Source: JAQGMO01 sp050954505 (GTDB taxonomy: Bacteria > Pseudomonadota > Gammaproteobacteria > Burkholderiales > Burkholderiaceae_D). From it: a stretch of DNA of 13,207 nt. The notes beneath the pieces are model-generated. The model was given only the letters and a program-made list of their open reading frames with translations. It was not told the origin of the DNA and searched no databases. Every line of letters begins with the position of its first letter. The first letter of the stretch is position 1. A program made the translations under genes and the position numbers. Location: assembly GCA_050954505.1 (NCBI GenBank), contig JBPBPY010000075.1, forward strand, positions 1-13,207. Reading direction: 5' to 3'. Shown here piece after piece: positions 5,926 to 12,736 of the stretch.

Positions 5926-6987
5926 GTGAAGATCAATACCACAATGCTTGAAATTGTCCAGGGCTTCACGAATGTGATGCTGTCGACTGGTGAACAAGCA
6001 GCTGAAACCCTGGAGCATTCTGCCATGGCTGCGGAGCAAGCCTTGCAACATGGGCAGGCGCGCTTCCTCGATGGACAATGGCGTGGTGATGCCGGTGCGC
6101 GCGACTGCAAATTATTCGTGCCGGCTGCCTATCATGGACAGCCTCTGCCGTTGATCGTGATGTTGCATGGCTGCCGCCAGGATCCAGCCGACTTTGCCGC
6201 CGGTACCCGCATGAATGCACTAGCCGAGGAAATGGCATGCCTGGTGCTCTATCCGGGACAGTCGCGCAGCGCCAATGGCTTCAATTGCTGGAACTGGTTC
6301 AGCCAGGATGACCAGCAGCGTGGTCTTGGCGAGCCCGCGATCATTGCCGGCATGACGCGACACATCATCAACACCTGGCATGTCGATACCGCCCGCGTGT
6401 ATGTTGCCGGCCTCTCGGCAGGTGGCGCCATGGCAGTCATCATGGGCAAAACCTATCCGGATTTGTTTGCCGCCATTGGTGTCCATTCAGGCCTGGCCTA
6501 TGCCGGCGCCCATGACATGCAGTCTGCATTGCGCGCCATGCGCATTGGCGCACCTCTGGCATTGTCCCATCCTGAACATGGTGCACTCTTGACGCCGGCA
6601 AGCAAGACAATGGCAACCATTGTCTTCCACGGCGACAGCGATACGACGGAACATCCGGACAATGGCGACCGGGTCATCGAGCAAATCACGCCTGCGCCAA
6701 TGGCCAGTGGCGAACCGCCGCCGCAATGCGACCTCACGATTGTACGGGGTGAAGTGGACCAGGGACATGCGTTTACCCGTACCATCCATCATTGCAACGA
6801 CAGCGTGGCAGCGGTGGCCGAGCAGTGGGTGGTACATGGTGCCGGTCATGCATGGTCGGGTGGCAGCAACGATGGTAGCTACAGTGACCCGAAGGGGCCC
6901 GATGCCAGCCGCGAGATGCTGCGGTTTTTTCTCAGCCAGCAGCGCAACGCAGGTCAAGGCAACCTGGCGCCTGCGGCTAAACCGTGA
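5926..6987 (+). CDS. PHB depolymerase family esterase (alpha/beta hydrolase)
   Basis: The 353-residue protein belongs to the LpqC / type-1 short-chain PHA depolymerase and feruloyl-esterase group. Visible features are the oxyanion strand LIVMLHGCRQDPADFAAGT (76-94), the lipase box GLSAGG with nucleophile S164, a probable acid residue in FHGDSDTTEHPDNG (D237 or D239) and the catalytic H308 in HGAGHAWSGG. FNCWNWF (119-125) is also typical of the group. No signal peptide is present; the first 45 residues are a helical, phasin-like polar leader, so a cytoplasmic role, possibly on storage granules, is as likely as secretion. Start is GTG at 5926 with GGGA 5 nt upstream; ATG 5944 is an alternative. 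Substrate cannot be told from sequence. Confidence 0.87.
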   Translation: MKINTTMLEIVQGFTNVMLSTGEQAAETLEHSAMAAEQALQHGQARFLDGQWRGDAGARDCKLFVPAAYHGQPLPLIVMLHGCRQDPADFAAGTRMNALAEEMACLVLYPGQSRSANGFNCWNWFSQDDQQRGLGEPAIIAGMTRHIINTWHVDTARVYVAGLSAGGAMAVIMGKTYPDLFAAIGVHSGLAYAGAHDMQSALRAMRIGAPLALSHPEHGALLTPASKTMATIVFHGDSDTTEHPDNGDRVIEQITPAPMASGEPPPQCDLTIVRGEVDQGHAFTRTIHHCNDSVAAVAEQWVVHGAGHAWSGGSNDGSYSDPKGPDASREMLRFFLSQQRNAGQGNLAPAAKP

Positions 6988-7002
6988 ACGGAAAGGGCGA
7001 GC

Positions 7003-7908
7003 TCAGCTGAGCGGTTCGCTGATGTGCAGCGGAATGCGGGCGGTGAACTCGCTGCCGCAACCCGGACCTGCGCTGCTGGCATGGACCTGGCCGTGGTGAA
7101 GTTCGATGATGGTGCGTGCCAGTGCCAGTCCGACACCCAGGCCGCCGCGCGCTTGCGTCATTGAATGGCTGCCCTGGCTGAATAATTCGAAGATCGATTC
7201 GCGTTGTTCCGGACGCAAGCCTTCGCCATTGTCCATGACAGTGAAGATGACGTCGTCACCAAGGACGCTGGCTTCCAGGCGGATCTGCCCTTGTGATGCG
7301 GTATATTGAGCGGCATTGTTGAGCAGGTTGGCCAGAGCCTGGCTGAGGCGGATGCGGTCGGCCCGCAAGATGACCGCATCTGGCGGCAGATCGACTGTTA
7401 GCCGATGTTTTTGCTGGTCGAGCAATGGTCGGGCCATTTCCACGGCCAGCGCCACCACATCGGCAAGCCCGATTTCCTGCAGATCGAGTTCCATCTTGCC
7501 AAGCGAGATGCGCGACGCATCGAGCAAGTCGTTGATCAGTCTCGTCATCAGTGACACCTGGCGCTCGATGATCTGGCGCGAATGGGTCATGCCGACGTCA
7601 TCGCCCTTGAGCAAGCGCATCATGCACAGCGATGTGGTAATGGGTGCCAAGGGGTTGCGCAACTCATGACCCAGCATGGCAAGAAATTCCTGTCTCTGCT
7701 GGTCCTGGAATGCCAGTATGCGTTCGCATTCCTGCAACTGTGACTCAGCCAGTTTGCGCCGCGCGACTTCCGTTGCCAGGCATTGCCTGGCCCTGACGTC
7801 ACGCGCAATGGTGCGCTGCGATACGGTCTTGTCGAGTTCGGTTTCCAAACAGCTACCTTTGCGCTTGACCCGGGTCTCGGGATTGAACAACAGCGCCAGA
7901 ACAACCAT
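7003..7908 (-). CDS. Sensor-less soluble histidine kinase
   Basis: The 301-residue protein is nearly all kinase core. HisKA has FLAMLGHELRNPLAPI with phosphoacceptor H81; HATPase_c has the N box LANLLNNAAQY (N198), G1 DNGEG (226-230), F box IFELFSQ and G2 GGLGVGLALA. The first 65 residues are charged, and RDVRARQCLATEVARRKLAESQLQECERI resembles the tail after a PAS domain, but no PAS domain or true transmembrane helix precedes it. ATG 7908 has GAGG 7 nt upstream; ATG 7950 and TTG 7971 would add up to 21 residues without adding a domain. It follows a single-domain response regulator on the same strand. Its stop is 15 bp from the convergent esterase stop, within palindrome GCTCAGCTGAGC (7001-7012). 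Signal and output are unknown. Confidence 0.85.
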   Translation of the reverse strand: MVVLALLFNPETRVKRKGSCLETELDKTVSQRTIARDVRARQCLATEVARRKLAESQLQECERILAFQDQQRQEFLAMLGHELRNPLAPITTSLCMMRLLKGDDVGMTHSRQIIERQVSLMTRLINDLLDASRISLGKMELDLQEIGLADVVALAVEMARPLLDQQKHRLTVDLPPDAVILRADRIRLSQALANLLNNAAQYTASQGQIRLEASVLGDDVIFTVMDNGEGLRPEQRESIFELFSQGSHSMTQARGGLGVGLALARTIIELHHGQVHASSAGPGCGSEFTARIPLHISEPLS

Positions 7909-8015
7909 GCGCCGACCTCGATGGTCATCACAACTCACCTTGCTGTACATCCTATCATTACAAATTAACAATCAATATAGGACATTGTCGGCAACCGGTG
8001 TAGGAGAGTCGGAGT

Positions 8016-8423
8016 TCAGTCGGCGAAATGCGTAAGTTGGTCGGCAATGAAATCGAGCAGGGCATCCGCGTCCAGCGGTTTGACCAGATGGTAGTCGAAA
8101 CCGGCATCGGTAGACTTTTGCCTGTCGCTGGCCAGGCCATAGCCGGTGGTGGCAGCCAGAACCAGTTTGCGCTCGCCAGCCATGGCGCGCAAAAGCACAG
8201 CAAGCTGGTAGCCGTCCATGCCAGGCAGTCCGATGTCGGAAAAAATCAGGTGCGGCTTGAATTCTTCAGCGACGACCAGCGCCGTCTGTCCATCTTTTGC
8301 CGTACGCACGTCGTAGTCGAGCAGGCTTAGCAACGCTGCCATGGATTCATTGGCGTCAGCGTTGTCGTCGATAAGGAGAATGCGAAAGTCGCCGGGAAGC
8401 ATTGGCGTGCCTGGATTGGTCAT
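8016..8423 (-). CDS. Single-domain response regulator (REC only)
   Basis: The 135-residue protein is a CheY-like receiver and nothing more. The acidic pair D19-D20 lies in RILLIDDNAD, the phosphoacceptor is D63 in FSDIGLPGMDGYQ, the switch Thr lies in AATTGYG (92-93), and K115 lies in AGFDYHLVKPLD. There is no DNA-binding or enzymatic output. ATG 8423 is chosen for AAGGA 7 nt upstream and because homology begins soon after; the frame stays open to 8501 without a better site. It lies 107 nt upstream of the kinase gene on the same strand, so the pair probably forms one phosphorelay. Receivers of this subtype are commonly fused to the C-terminus of hybrid kinases, so this pair may be a split hybrid. 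Confidence 0.88.
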   Translation of the reverse strand: MTNPGTPMLPGDFRILLIDDNADANESMAALLSLLDYDVRTAKDGQTALVVAEEFKPHLIFSDIGLPGMDGYQLAVLLRAMAGERKLVLAATTGYGLASDRQKSTDAGFDYHLVKPLDADALLDFIADQLTHFAD

Positions 8424-8581
8424 GATGATGTCCTTGAGTAAAGGATCTTTTCGATAAACACGCTGTTCAATTTGCCCTCGCATTGCGGTGGCGCGAGACA
8501 CCCGGGCAGTTGGACGGTGGTGATGGACTATCGCTCTGAGGAGCTGTTATTTTCGGCACGGCCAATCAGGAATGTGAACGG

Positions 8582-8606
8582 CCGGAGCGTGCAATGCAGG
8601 CTCCGG
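8582..8606. terminator. Hairpin behind the 25-residue ORF
   Basis: CCGGAGC (8582-8588) and GCTCCGG (8600-8606) form a perfect 7-bp stem around an 11-nt loop that can pair further (TGC/GCA). It starts 27 nt after the minus-strand stop at 8634. No T-tract follows on either strand, so terminator function is uncertain. Confidence 0.35.
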
Positions 8607-8633
8607 GAATCCAGGTCAGCATCGACCATTCGG

Positions 8634-8711
8634 TCAATGGAAGAATGCATAGATGATCAACAAGACGATGGCCGGCACACCGAGGATCCATCCAATCAGA
8701 TACTTGCCCAT
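8634..8711 (-). CDS. 25-residue single-span membrane microprotein
   Basis: The protein reads MGKYLIGWILG, then VPAIVLLIIYAFFH and stops. It is almost entirely hydrophobic with one N-terminal Lys and a C-terminal His, consistent with a single membrane helix. The ribosome site AAGGGAG is near consensus and lies 7 nt before the ATG, which is the main reason to believe it. It is preceded by no clear promoter and followed by a 7-bp hairpin at 8582-8606. It lies upstream of the response regulator and kinase on the same strand. I do not recognise a named family. Small size means conventional gene callers would miss it. Confidence 0.6.
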   Translation of the reverse strand: MGKYLIGWILGVPAIVLLIIYAFFH

Positions 8712-8835
8712 GTGAATACTCCCTTGGTAATTTCGCTTTCACCCATGTGCCAGCGATGAGGCAAGCGTACCAAGCGGTGCAATAGTTGCAAATCAGATAT
8801 GTTCTGAAACGGATGTAGGAAAACAGGAAGGCAGC

Positions 8836-8988
8836 ATGAGGAATACGGTCATGGCGCGCGGTCGCCTGGCCAGCGAGGGCGGCGACTCCGATCTGGAAGC
8901 AGAAAAACACGGGTTCGAAGTGACGATTGCCGCGGAAAGGATGACCATCCGATCAAGGCTGTACCGGACCAGCATAAGGGCTGCCTGA
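8836..8988 (+). CDS. Possible 50-residue ORF of unknown function
   Basis: The frame begins MRNTVMARGRLASEGG and ends RLYRTSIRAA. It is preceded by AGGAAGG ending 4 nt before the ATG, a strong ribosome site. Composition is polar and basic (many Arg) with no signal peptide, membrane span or known motif. It is divergent from the 25-residue ORF, with about 125 bp between their starts. A hairpin (GCGCTGC 9020-9026, GCAGCGC 9033-9039) lies 31 nt after the stop. No family was recognised, and the opposite strand is also open here, so it may not be expressed. Confidence 0.35.
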   Translation: MRNTVMARGRLASEGGDSDLEAEKHGFEVTIAAERMTIRSRLYRTSIRAA

Positions 8989-9018
8989 CATGATTGAACA
9001 TGTTCCCGGGGCGCACAA

Positions 9019-9040
9019 GGCGCTGCCTCGATGCAGCGCT
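9019..9040. terminator. Stem-loop at the left border of the repeat array
   Basis: GCGCTGC (9020-9026) pairs perfectly with GCAGCGC (9033-9039) around loop CTCGAT, extendable by a G-T pair. It lies just after the possible 50-residue ORF and overlaps the first 55-bp repeat. No T-tract follows. Confidence 0.4.
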
Positions 9041-9246
9041 AGGACCAACTTCACGTCATCAGGCCAAGGCGACAGTGCATCGTCAATGCAACGCATTGAC
9101 CAACTTCACGTCATCAAGCCAAGGCGACAGTGCACCGTCAATGCAGCGCATTGACCACCTTCATGGCATCAAGCGAGGCGACAGTGCACTATCAGTGCAA
9201 CGCTTGTACCACCTTCACGTCATCGAGCCAAGGCGCCGGTGCACCA
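9028..9246. repeat. Four tandem copies of a ~55-bp repeat with internal dyads
   Basis: Copies lie at 9028-9082, 9083-9137, 9138-9191 (one base shorter) and 9192-9246; a fifth begins TCAATGC at 9247 and then diverges. The shared words include CTTCACGTCATC, CCAAGGCGACAGTGCA and the junction TCAATGCARCGCATTGACCA. Copies 2 and 3 each begin with a perfect 8-bp hairpin, GTCAATGC-AAC-GCATTGAC (9082-9100) and GTCAATGC-AGC-GCATTGAC (9137-9155); copies 1 and 4 have decayed versions. The 55-bp period is not a multiple of three, so the units are not a protein repeat. The array fills the gap between convergent coding regions. Confidence 0.85.
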
Positions 9247-9325
9247 TCAATGCCCAAGTGCCTCTGCCGGCACGACATGGTTGCACGCCTGGCTCAGGCC
9301 GAAGCCGCCGTGGCGGTTGCTGCCT

Positions 9326-9865
9326 TCAACGCGCCGGCGGCGGTGGTGGCATTCCTTCGGGCGGCGGTGGAGGGGCCGACGGATACGACGTGACCGCCGG
9401 ATAACGCGTCACCTGCCGCGCACGTCCGCCGTAGGACGGAATCTGATTTCCCTTGGCATACATGCACTGCTGGTAGCCGATGTCATACCGCTGCTGCAAG
9501 GTGTAACCGGAGGCCTGTGCAGCACCGGTTCCAGAGAGACCGCCAATGGCCAGCCCGGTTCCGGCGCCAACACCGACACTACCCCGGCCGCCAATGGCCG
9601 CACCTGCCGCTGCACCGATGACCGTTCCCAGCAAAGCACTGCGCGCCACGCTTTCATCGGCCGCACTGGAGGCAGTGACGCCGCCCGATTGGGCTTGTGC
9701 ATAAGAGCGGCAATCGTAATCATCGACGCGGAATTGGTCAAAATTCTTTCCGCTTCCTGGAAGCACCATCACGCTTGGACCCGTCGGCATGGTGGTACAG
9801 GATGACAGCAGGACGATTGCGGCCATGGCGCCTGCCAATGGCTTGGCGCTGGATAAGCGTTTCAT
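9326..9865 (-). CDS. Glycine-zipper outer-membrane lipoprotein
   Basis: The 179-residue precursor has a lipoprotein signal: MKRLSSAKPLAGAMAAIVLL followed by lipobox LSSC with lipidated C23; Thr at +2 favours the outer membrane. Residues ~77-115 form a glycine-zipper segment, LLGTVIGAAAGAAIGG and GVGAGTGLAIGG, typical of 17-kDa-antigen/YMGG-type envelope proteins. YDIGYQQCMYAKGNQIP (127-143) is a conserved block of the family, with C52 and C134 as a possible disulfide. The tail is proline-rich (PPPPP twice). AGGGGA lies 7 nt before ATG 9865; the frame is open further upstream but that part overlaps the preceding gene. It starts 16 bp after the stop of the upstream secreted-protein gene, so they form a two-gene operon. 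Precise function is unknown. Confidence 0.82.
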   Translation of the reverse strand: MKRLSSAKPLAGAMAAIVLLSSCTTMPTGPSVMVLPGSGKNFDQFRVDDYDCRSYAQAQSGGVTASSAADESVARSALLGTVIGAAAGAAIGGRGSVGVGAGTGLAIGGLSGTGAAQASGYTLQQRYDIGYQQCMYAKGNQIPSYGGRARQVTRYPAVTSYPSAPPPPPEGMPPPPPAR

Positions 9866-9881
9866 GTTGTTGTCCCCTGTT

Positions 9882-10271
9882 TTATTGCGGAGCCGGCGGA
9901 ACCTGCTGCCAATTGACGGCACAGTTTTTCACGTACGGATAGTATCCCTGCGGGTCCTGGCAGTAATACCAGGAATTGGACGGCATTTGCTGCGGCGACG
10001 CCTGGGCAGTGCTTTGCTCGATGTAGACGGGCGCAGCTGCCGGGGCCATCACGACGGGAGCCGGGTAATAATACGACGGCGGATAATAATAGCGCGGCAC
10101 GTAGAACGGATCATAGAACGGTGATCCGAACGAGGCACCGAACAGCGGTGCGCCAAGATAGATGCCCACGCGCGCATGGCCACCGCCGTGGTAACGCTGG
10201 GCCATCGCGCTGGAGCTGCCCAGTGCAGCAAGCAGCAACACGGTGAAAACGACTGCGAGACGATGTTTCAT
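9882..10271 (-). CDS. Small secreted Tyr/Pro-rich protein
   Basis: The 129-residue precursor has a clear Sec signal peptide, MKHRLAVVFTVLLLAALGSS with AMA-QR cleavage after A24. The mature part starts with a His/Gly patch, then a Tyr/Pro-rich stretch (PFYDPFYVPRYYYPPSYYYP, 51-70). It ends with the block WYYCQDPQGYYPYVKNC (101-117) followed by WQQVPP; two Cys, C104 and C117, could form a disulfide. This C-terminal WYYC...YYPYV..C..W block recurs in uncharacterised periplasmic proteins of beta- and gammaproteobacteria, as far as I know without an assigned role. GAGGG 7 nt upstream supports ATG 10271; ATC/TTG codons just before it are not needed. It leads the operon with the glycine-zipper lipoprotein. 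Confidence 0.78.
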   Translation of the reverse strand: MKHRLAVVFTVLLLAALGSSSAMAQRYHGGGHARVGIYLGAPLFGASFGSPFYDPFYVPRYYYPPSYYYPAPVVMAPAAAPVYIEQSTAQASPQQMPSNSWYYCQDPQGYYPYVKNCAVNWQQVPPAPQ

Positions 10272-10399
10272 GATCAAGCCCTCAATGAGTTTCAGACTGG
10301 TATGCAGAGCGAATCCGGACCGAATTCAGATCTTCCCTGACTGAATTGAAAGTGTAATCCGGTTGCTGGCGCACTGCATGGGTATGACAATTTTGATAC

Positions 10400-10425
10400 A
10401 AAAAAAACATTGCCCATGCATAGGC
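10400..10425 (-). terminator. Intrinsic terminator of ygiQ
   Basis: On the minus strand GCCTA-TGCA-TGGGC forms a 5-bp stem (one G-T pair; plus-strand 10412-10425), followed after AATG by eight T residues (10400-10407). It lies 14 bp past the ygiQ stop. The stem is short, but the T-run makes the call reasonable. Confidence 0.6.
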
Positions 10426-10438
10426 GTCGGCTTCGGCA

Positions 10439-12736
10439 TCAGCGTGTGACCACCTTGCGTCCATGCCGCAACGGCGCCGTCCCGGTGCTTGCCCTTGTGC
10501 CAGGATTTGCGCCCGGTCCCGCCTTCAGCGCTGCGCCGGTGCGCTGCATGGTGCGGCCCGCAGCCGGCGCGCGTTCAACGGCACCACCTGCGCGCGGCTT
10601 GTTCTGTCCAAACTTGCGCGCCAGCTTGTCCGGGCCGGGGGTTTCGCGGCGCCGCTCCATCGCCTGCAGTGCCACCGACGGTGCAGCATGGCGCGGCACC
10701 AGATGGCGCTCGCTGCTGCCGATCAGGTCGCCGCGGCCCATGCGCAGCAAACCTTCGCGCAGGATGTCCCAATTGGCGGGATCGTGATAGCGCAGGAATG
10801 CCTTGTGCAGTTTGCGCAGTTTTCCGGTACGCACCGTTTCCACCACTTCCGATTCATCGCTGACCTTGTGCAGCGGATTTTTACGCGAGTGATACATCGC
10901 GGTGGCCAGGGCCATCGGGGTAGGCATGAAGGTTTGCACCTGGTCGAGGCGGAAATTGTTTTTCTTCAGCCACAACGCCAGGTTGAGCATGTCATCATCG
11001 GTGGTGCCGGGGTGGGCGGCAATGAAGTAGGGAATCAGGTACTGTTCCTTGCCGGCTTCGCGCGAATAGCGGTCAAACATTTCTTTGAACTGGTCATAGG
11101 CGCCCATGCCCGGTTTCATCATCTTCGACAGGGGGCCGGCCTCGGAATGTTCCGGGGCGATCTTCAACAGCCCGCCGACGTGGTGGCTGACCAGTTCCTT
11201 GACATACTCCGGCGAACGCACGGCAAGGTCGTAGCGAAGCCCCGAACTGACCAGGATTTTCTTGATTCCGGGAATCGCGCGCGCCTTGCGGTAGAGCTGG
11301 ATCAGCTTGCTGTGGTCAGTGCCTAGGTTGGAGCAGATAGTAGGGTAGACGCAGGACAGGCGGCGGCAGGATTCCTCGATTTTCTTGTCCTTGCAGGCGA
11401 GCCGGTACATGTTGGCAGTCGGTCCGCCGAGGTCGGAAATGGTGCCGGTGAAGCCCTTGGTCTTGTCACGGATTAATTCGATTTCGCGCAGGATCGATGG
11501 TTCCGAGCGGCTCTGGATGATGCGGCCCTCGTGCTCGGTAATCGAGCAAAAAGTGCAGCCGCCAAAACAACCGCGCATGATGTTGACGGAAAAGCGGATC
11601 ATGTCCCAAGCCGGAATGGTGGCACGGCCGTACATGGGATGCGGCGCGCGGGCATAGTGCATGTCGTAGACATGGTCCATCTCGTCCATCGCCAGCGGCA
11701 GCGGTGGTGGATTGAGCCAGACATCACGCTCGCCGTGGGCCTGCACCATGGCGCGCGCATTGCCGGGATTGGATTCCAGATGGAATACGCGCGAGGCATG
11801 GGCGTACATGACGGCATCGTCCTTGACCACTTCGAAAGCGGGCAGGCGCACCACCGTGCGCTCGCGCACTTCACGCAGCATGGCCTGGCGCTGTTCGCGC
11901 GTGATGATCAGCATCGGCTTGGGCGCCGGCGCAGCCTGCGTCTCGTCGGTCTTGCAGCTGTCGTCCTTGGCTTTCATGGCGTAGGGGTCCGGATGCGGCT
12001 CGATGCGTCCCGGGGTATCGACGCGCGTCGATCCTGCTTCCTGCCAGTCGGCTGCGGGGAGCCAGCCACGTGGCACCATGAAGGCGGTGCCGCGCAAGTC
12101 GCGGATGCTGCGAATCGGCTCACCGGCAGCGACACGGTGGGTCAGCGCCACCAGTGCGCGTTCGGCATTGCCAAACAACAGAATGTCGGCTTTCGAATCA
12201 GGCAATACCGAACGCTTGACCTTGTCCGACCAGTAATCGTAATGGGCAATCCGGCGCAGGCTGGCTTCGATGCTGCCAATGACCACATTGACTTCGGGAT
12301 ACGCTTCGCGCACGCGCTGGGCGTAGACGACAACGGCGCGATCAGGACGCTTGTTGGGCTCGCCATTGGGCGTGTAGGCGTCATCGGAGCGGATCTTGCG
12401 GTCGGAGGTATAACGATTGACCATGGAATCCATGTTGCCGGCGGTGATGCCGAAGTACAGCTTCGGTTTGCCCAGGGCGCGAAAGGCATCGGCCGACAGC
12501 CAGTCCGGCTGGCTGATGATCCCGACCCGAAACCCCTGGGCCTCGAGCAAACGGCCAACCAGGGCCATGCCGAAGCTGGGATGGTCGATGTAGGCATCGC
12601 CGGTGACCAGGATCACATCGCAGCAATCCCAGCCCAGTTTGTCCATTTCAGCACGCGTTGCAGGAAGAAACGGAACCGGCTTGCCGTAGTCGCTGCGGTA
12701 GACGGGATAGGAGCTGATGTTTTTGGGCTGAGTCAT
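10439..12736 (-). CDS. ygiQ: YgiQ family radical SAM protein (UPF0313)
   Basis: The 765-residue protein resembles E. coli YgiQ (about 739 residues), whose reaction is not established. The N-terminal domain has CDVILVTGDAYIDHPSFG (39-56), the pattern that opens the family, and GIISQPDW. The radical SAM cluster motif is CFGGCTFC (C390, C394, C397), ligating a 4Fe-4S cluster that cleaves SAM. Further family blocks are SGLRYDL, HHVGGLLKIAPEH and IPYFIAAHPGTTDDDM. The last ~60 residues are a basic, Ala/Gly/Arg-rich tail, probably disordered. A linker at ~255-272 (KAKDDSCKTDETQAAPAP) looks like a lineage insert. ATG 12736 is used because homology begins at MTQPKNISSYPVYRSDYG; GGA lies 5-7 nt upstream, and the open frame to 12919 is not conserved in character. 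Confidence 0.92.
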   Translation of the reverse strand: MTQPKNISSYPVYRSDYGKPVPFLPATRAEMDKLGWDCCDVILVTGDAYIDHPSFGMALVGRLLEAQGFRVGIISQPDWLSADAFRALGKPKLYFGITAGNMDSMVNRYTSDRKIRSDDAYTPNGEPNKRPDRAVVVYAQRVREAYPEVNVVIGSIEASLRRIAHYDYWSDKVKRSVLPDSKADILLFGNAERALVALTHRVAAGEPIRSIRDLRGTAFMVPRGWLPAADWQEAGSTRVDTPGRIEPHPDPYAMKAKDDSCKTDETQAAPAPKPMLIITREQRQAMLREVRERTVVRLPAFEVVKDDAVMYAHASRVFHLESNPGNARAMVQAHGERDVWLNPPPLPLAMDEMDHVYDMHYARAPHPMYGRATIPAWDMIRFSVNIMRGCFGGCTFCSITEHEGRIIQSRSEPSILREIELIRDKTKGFTGTISDLGGPTANMYRLACKDKKIEESCRRLSCVYPTICSNLGTDHSKLIQLYRKARAIPGIKKILVSSGLRYDLAVRSPEYVKELVSHHVGGLLKIAPEHSEAGPLSKMMKPGMGAYDQFKEMFDRYSREAGKEQYLIPYFIAAHPGTTDDDMLNLALWLKKNNFRLDQVQTFMPTPMALATAMYHSRKNPLHKVSDESEVVETVRTGKLRKLHKAFLRYHDPANWDILREGLLRMGRGDLIGSSERHLVPRHAAPSVALQAMERRRETPGPDKLARKFGQNKPRAGGAVERAPAAGRTMQRTGAALKAGPGANPGTRASTGTAPLRHGRKVVTR

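Noticed and set aside
8996..9005. GAACATGTTC palindrome as a LexA-type operator
   Set aside because: Betaproteobacterial LexA sites follow CTGT-N8-ACAG; a lone 10-bp palindrome after a doubtful ORF is not enough.
9028..9246. Repeat array as a CRISPR
   Set aside because: The whole 55-bp unit is conserved, with no variable spacers between shorter identical repeats, and no cas genes are near.
8994..9404. Plus-strand 136-codon open frame across the repeat array
   Set aside because: The 55-bp units change reading frame from copy to copy, there is no good ribosome site, and the 3' part is antisense to the lipoprotein gene.
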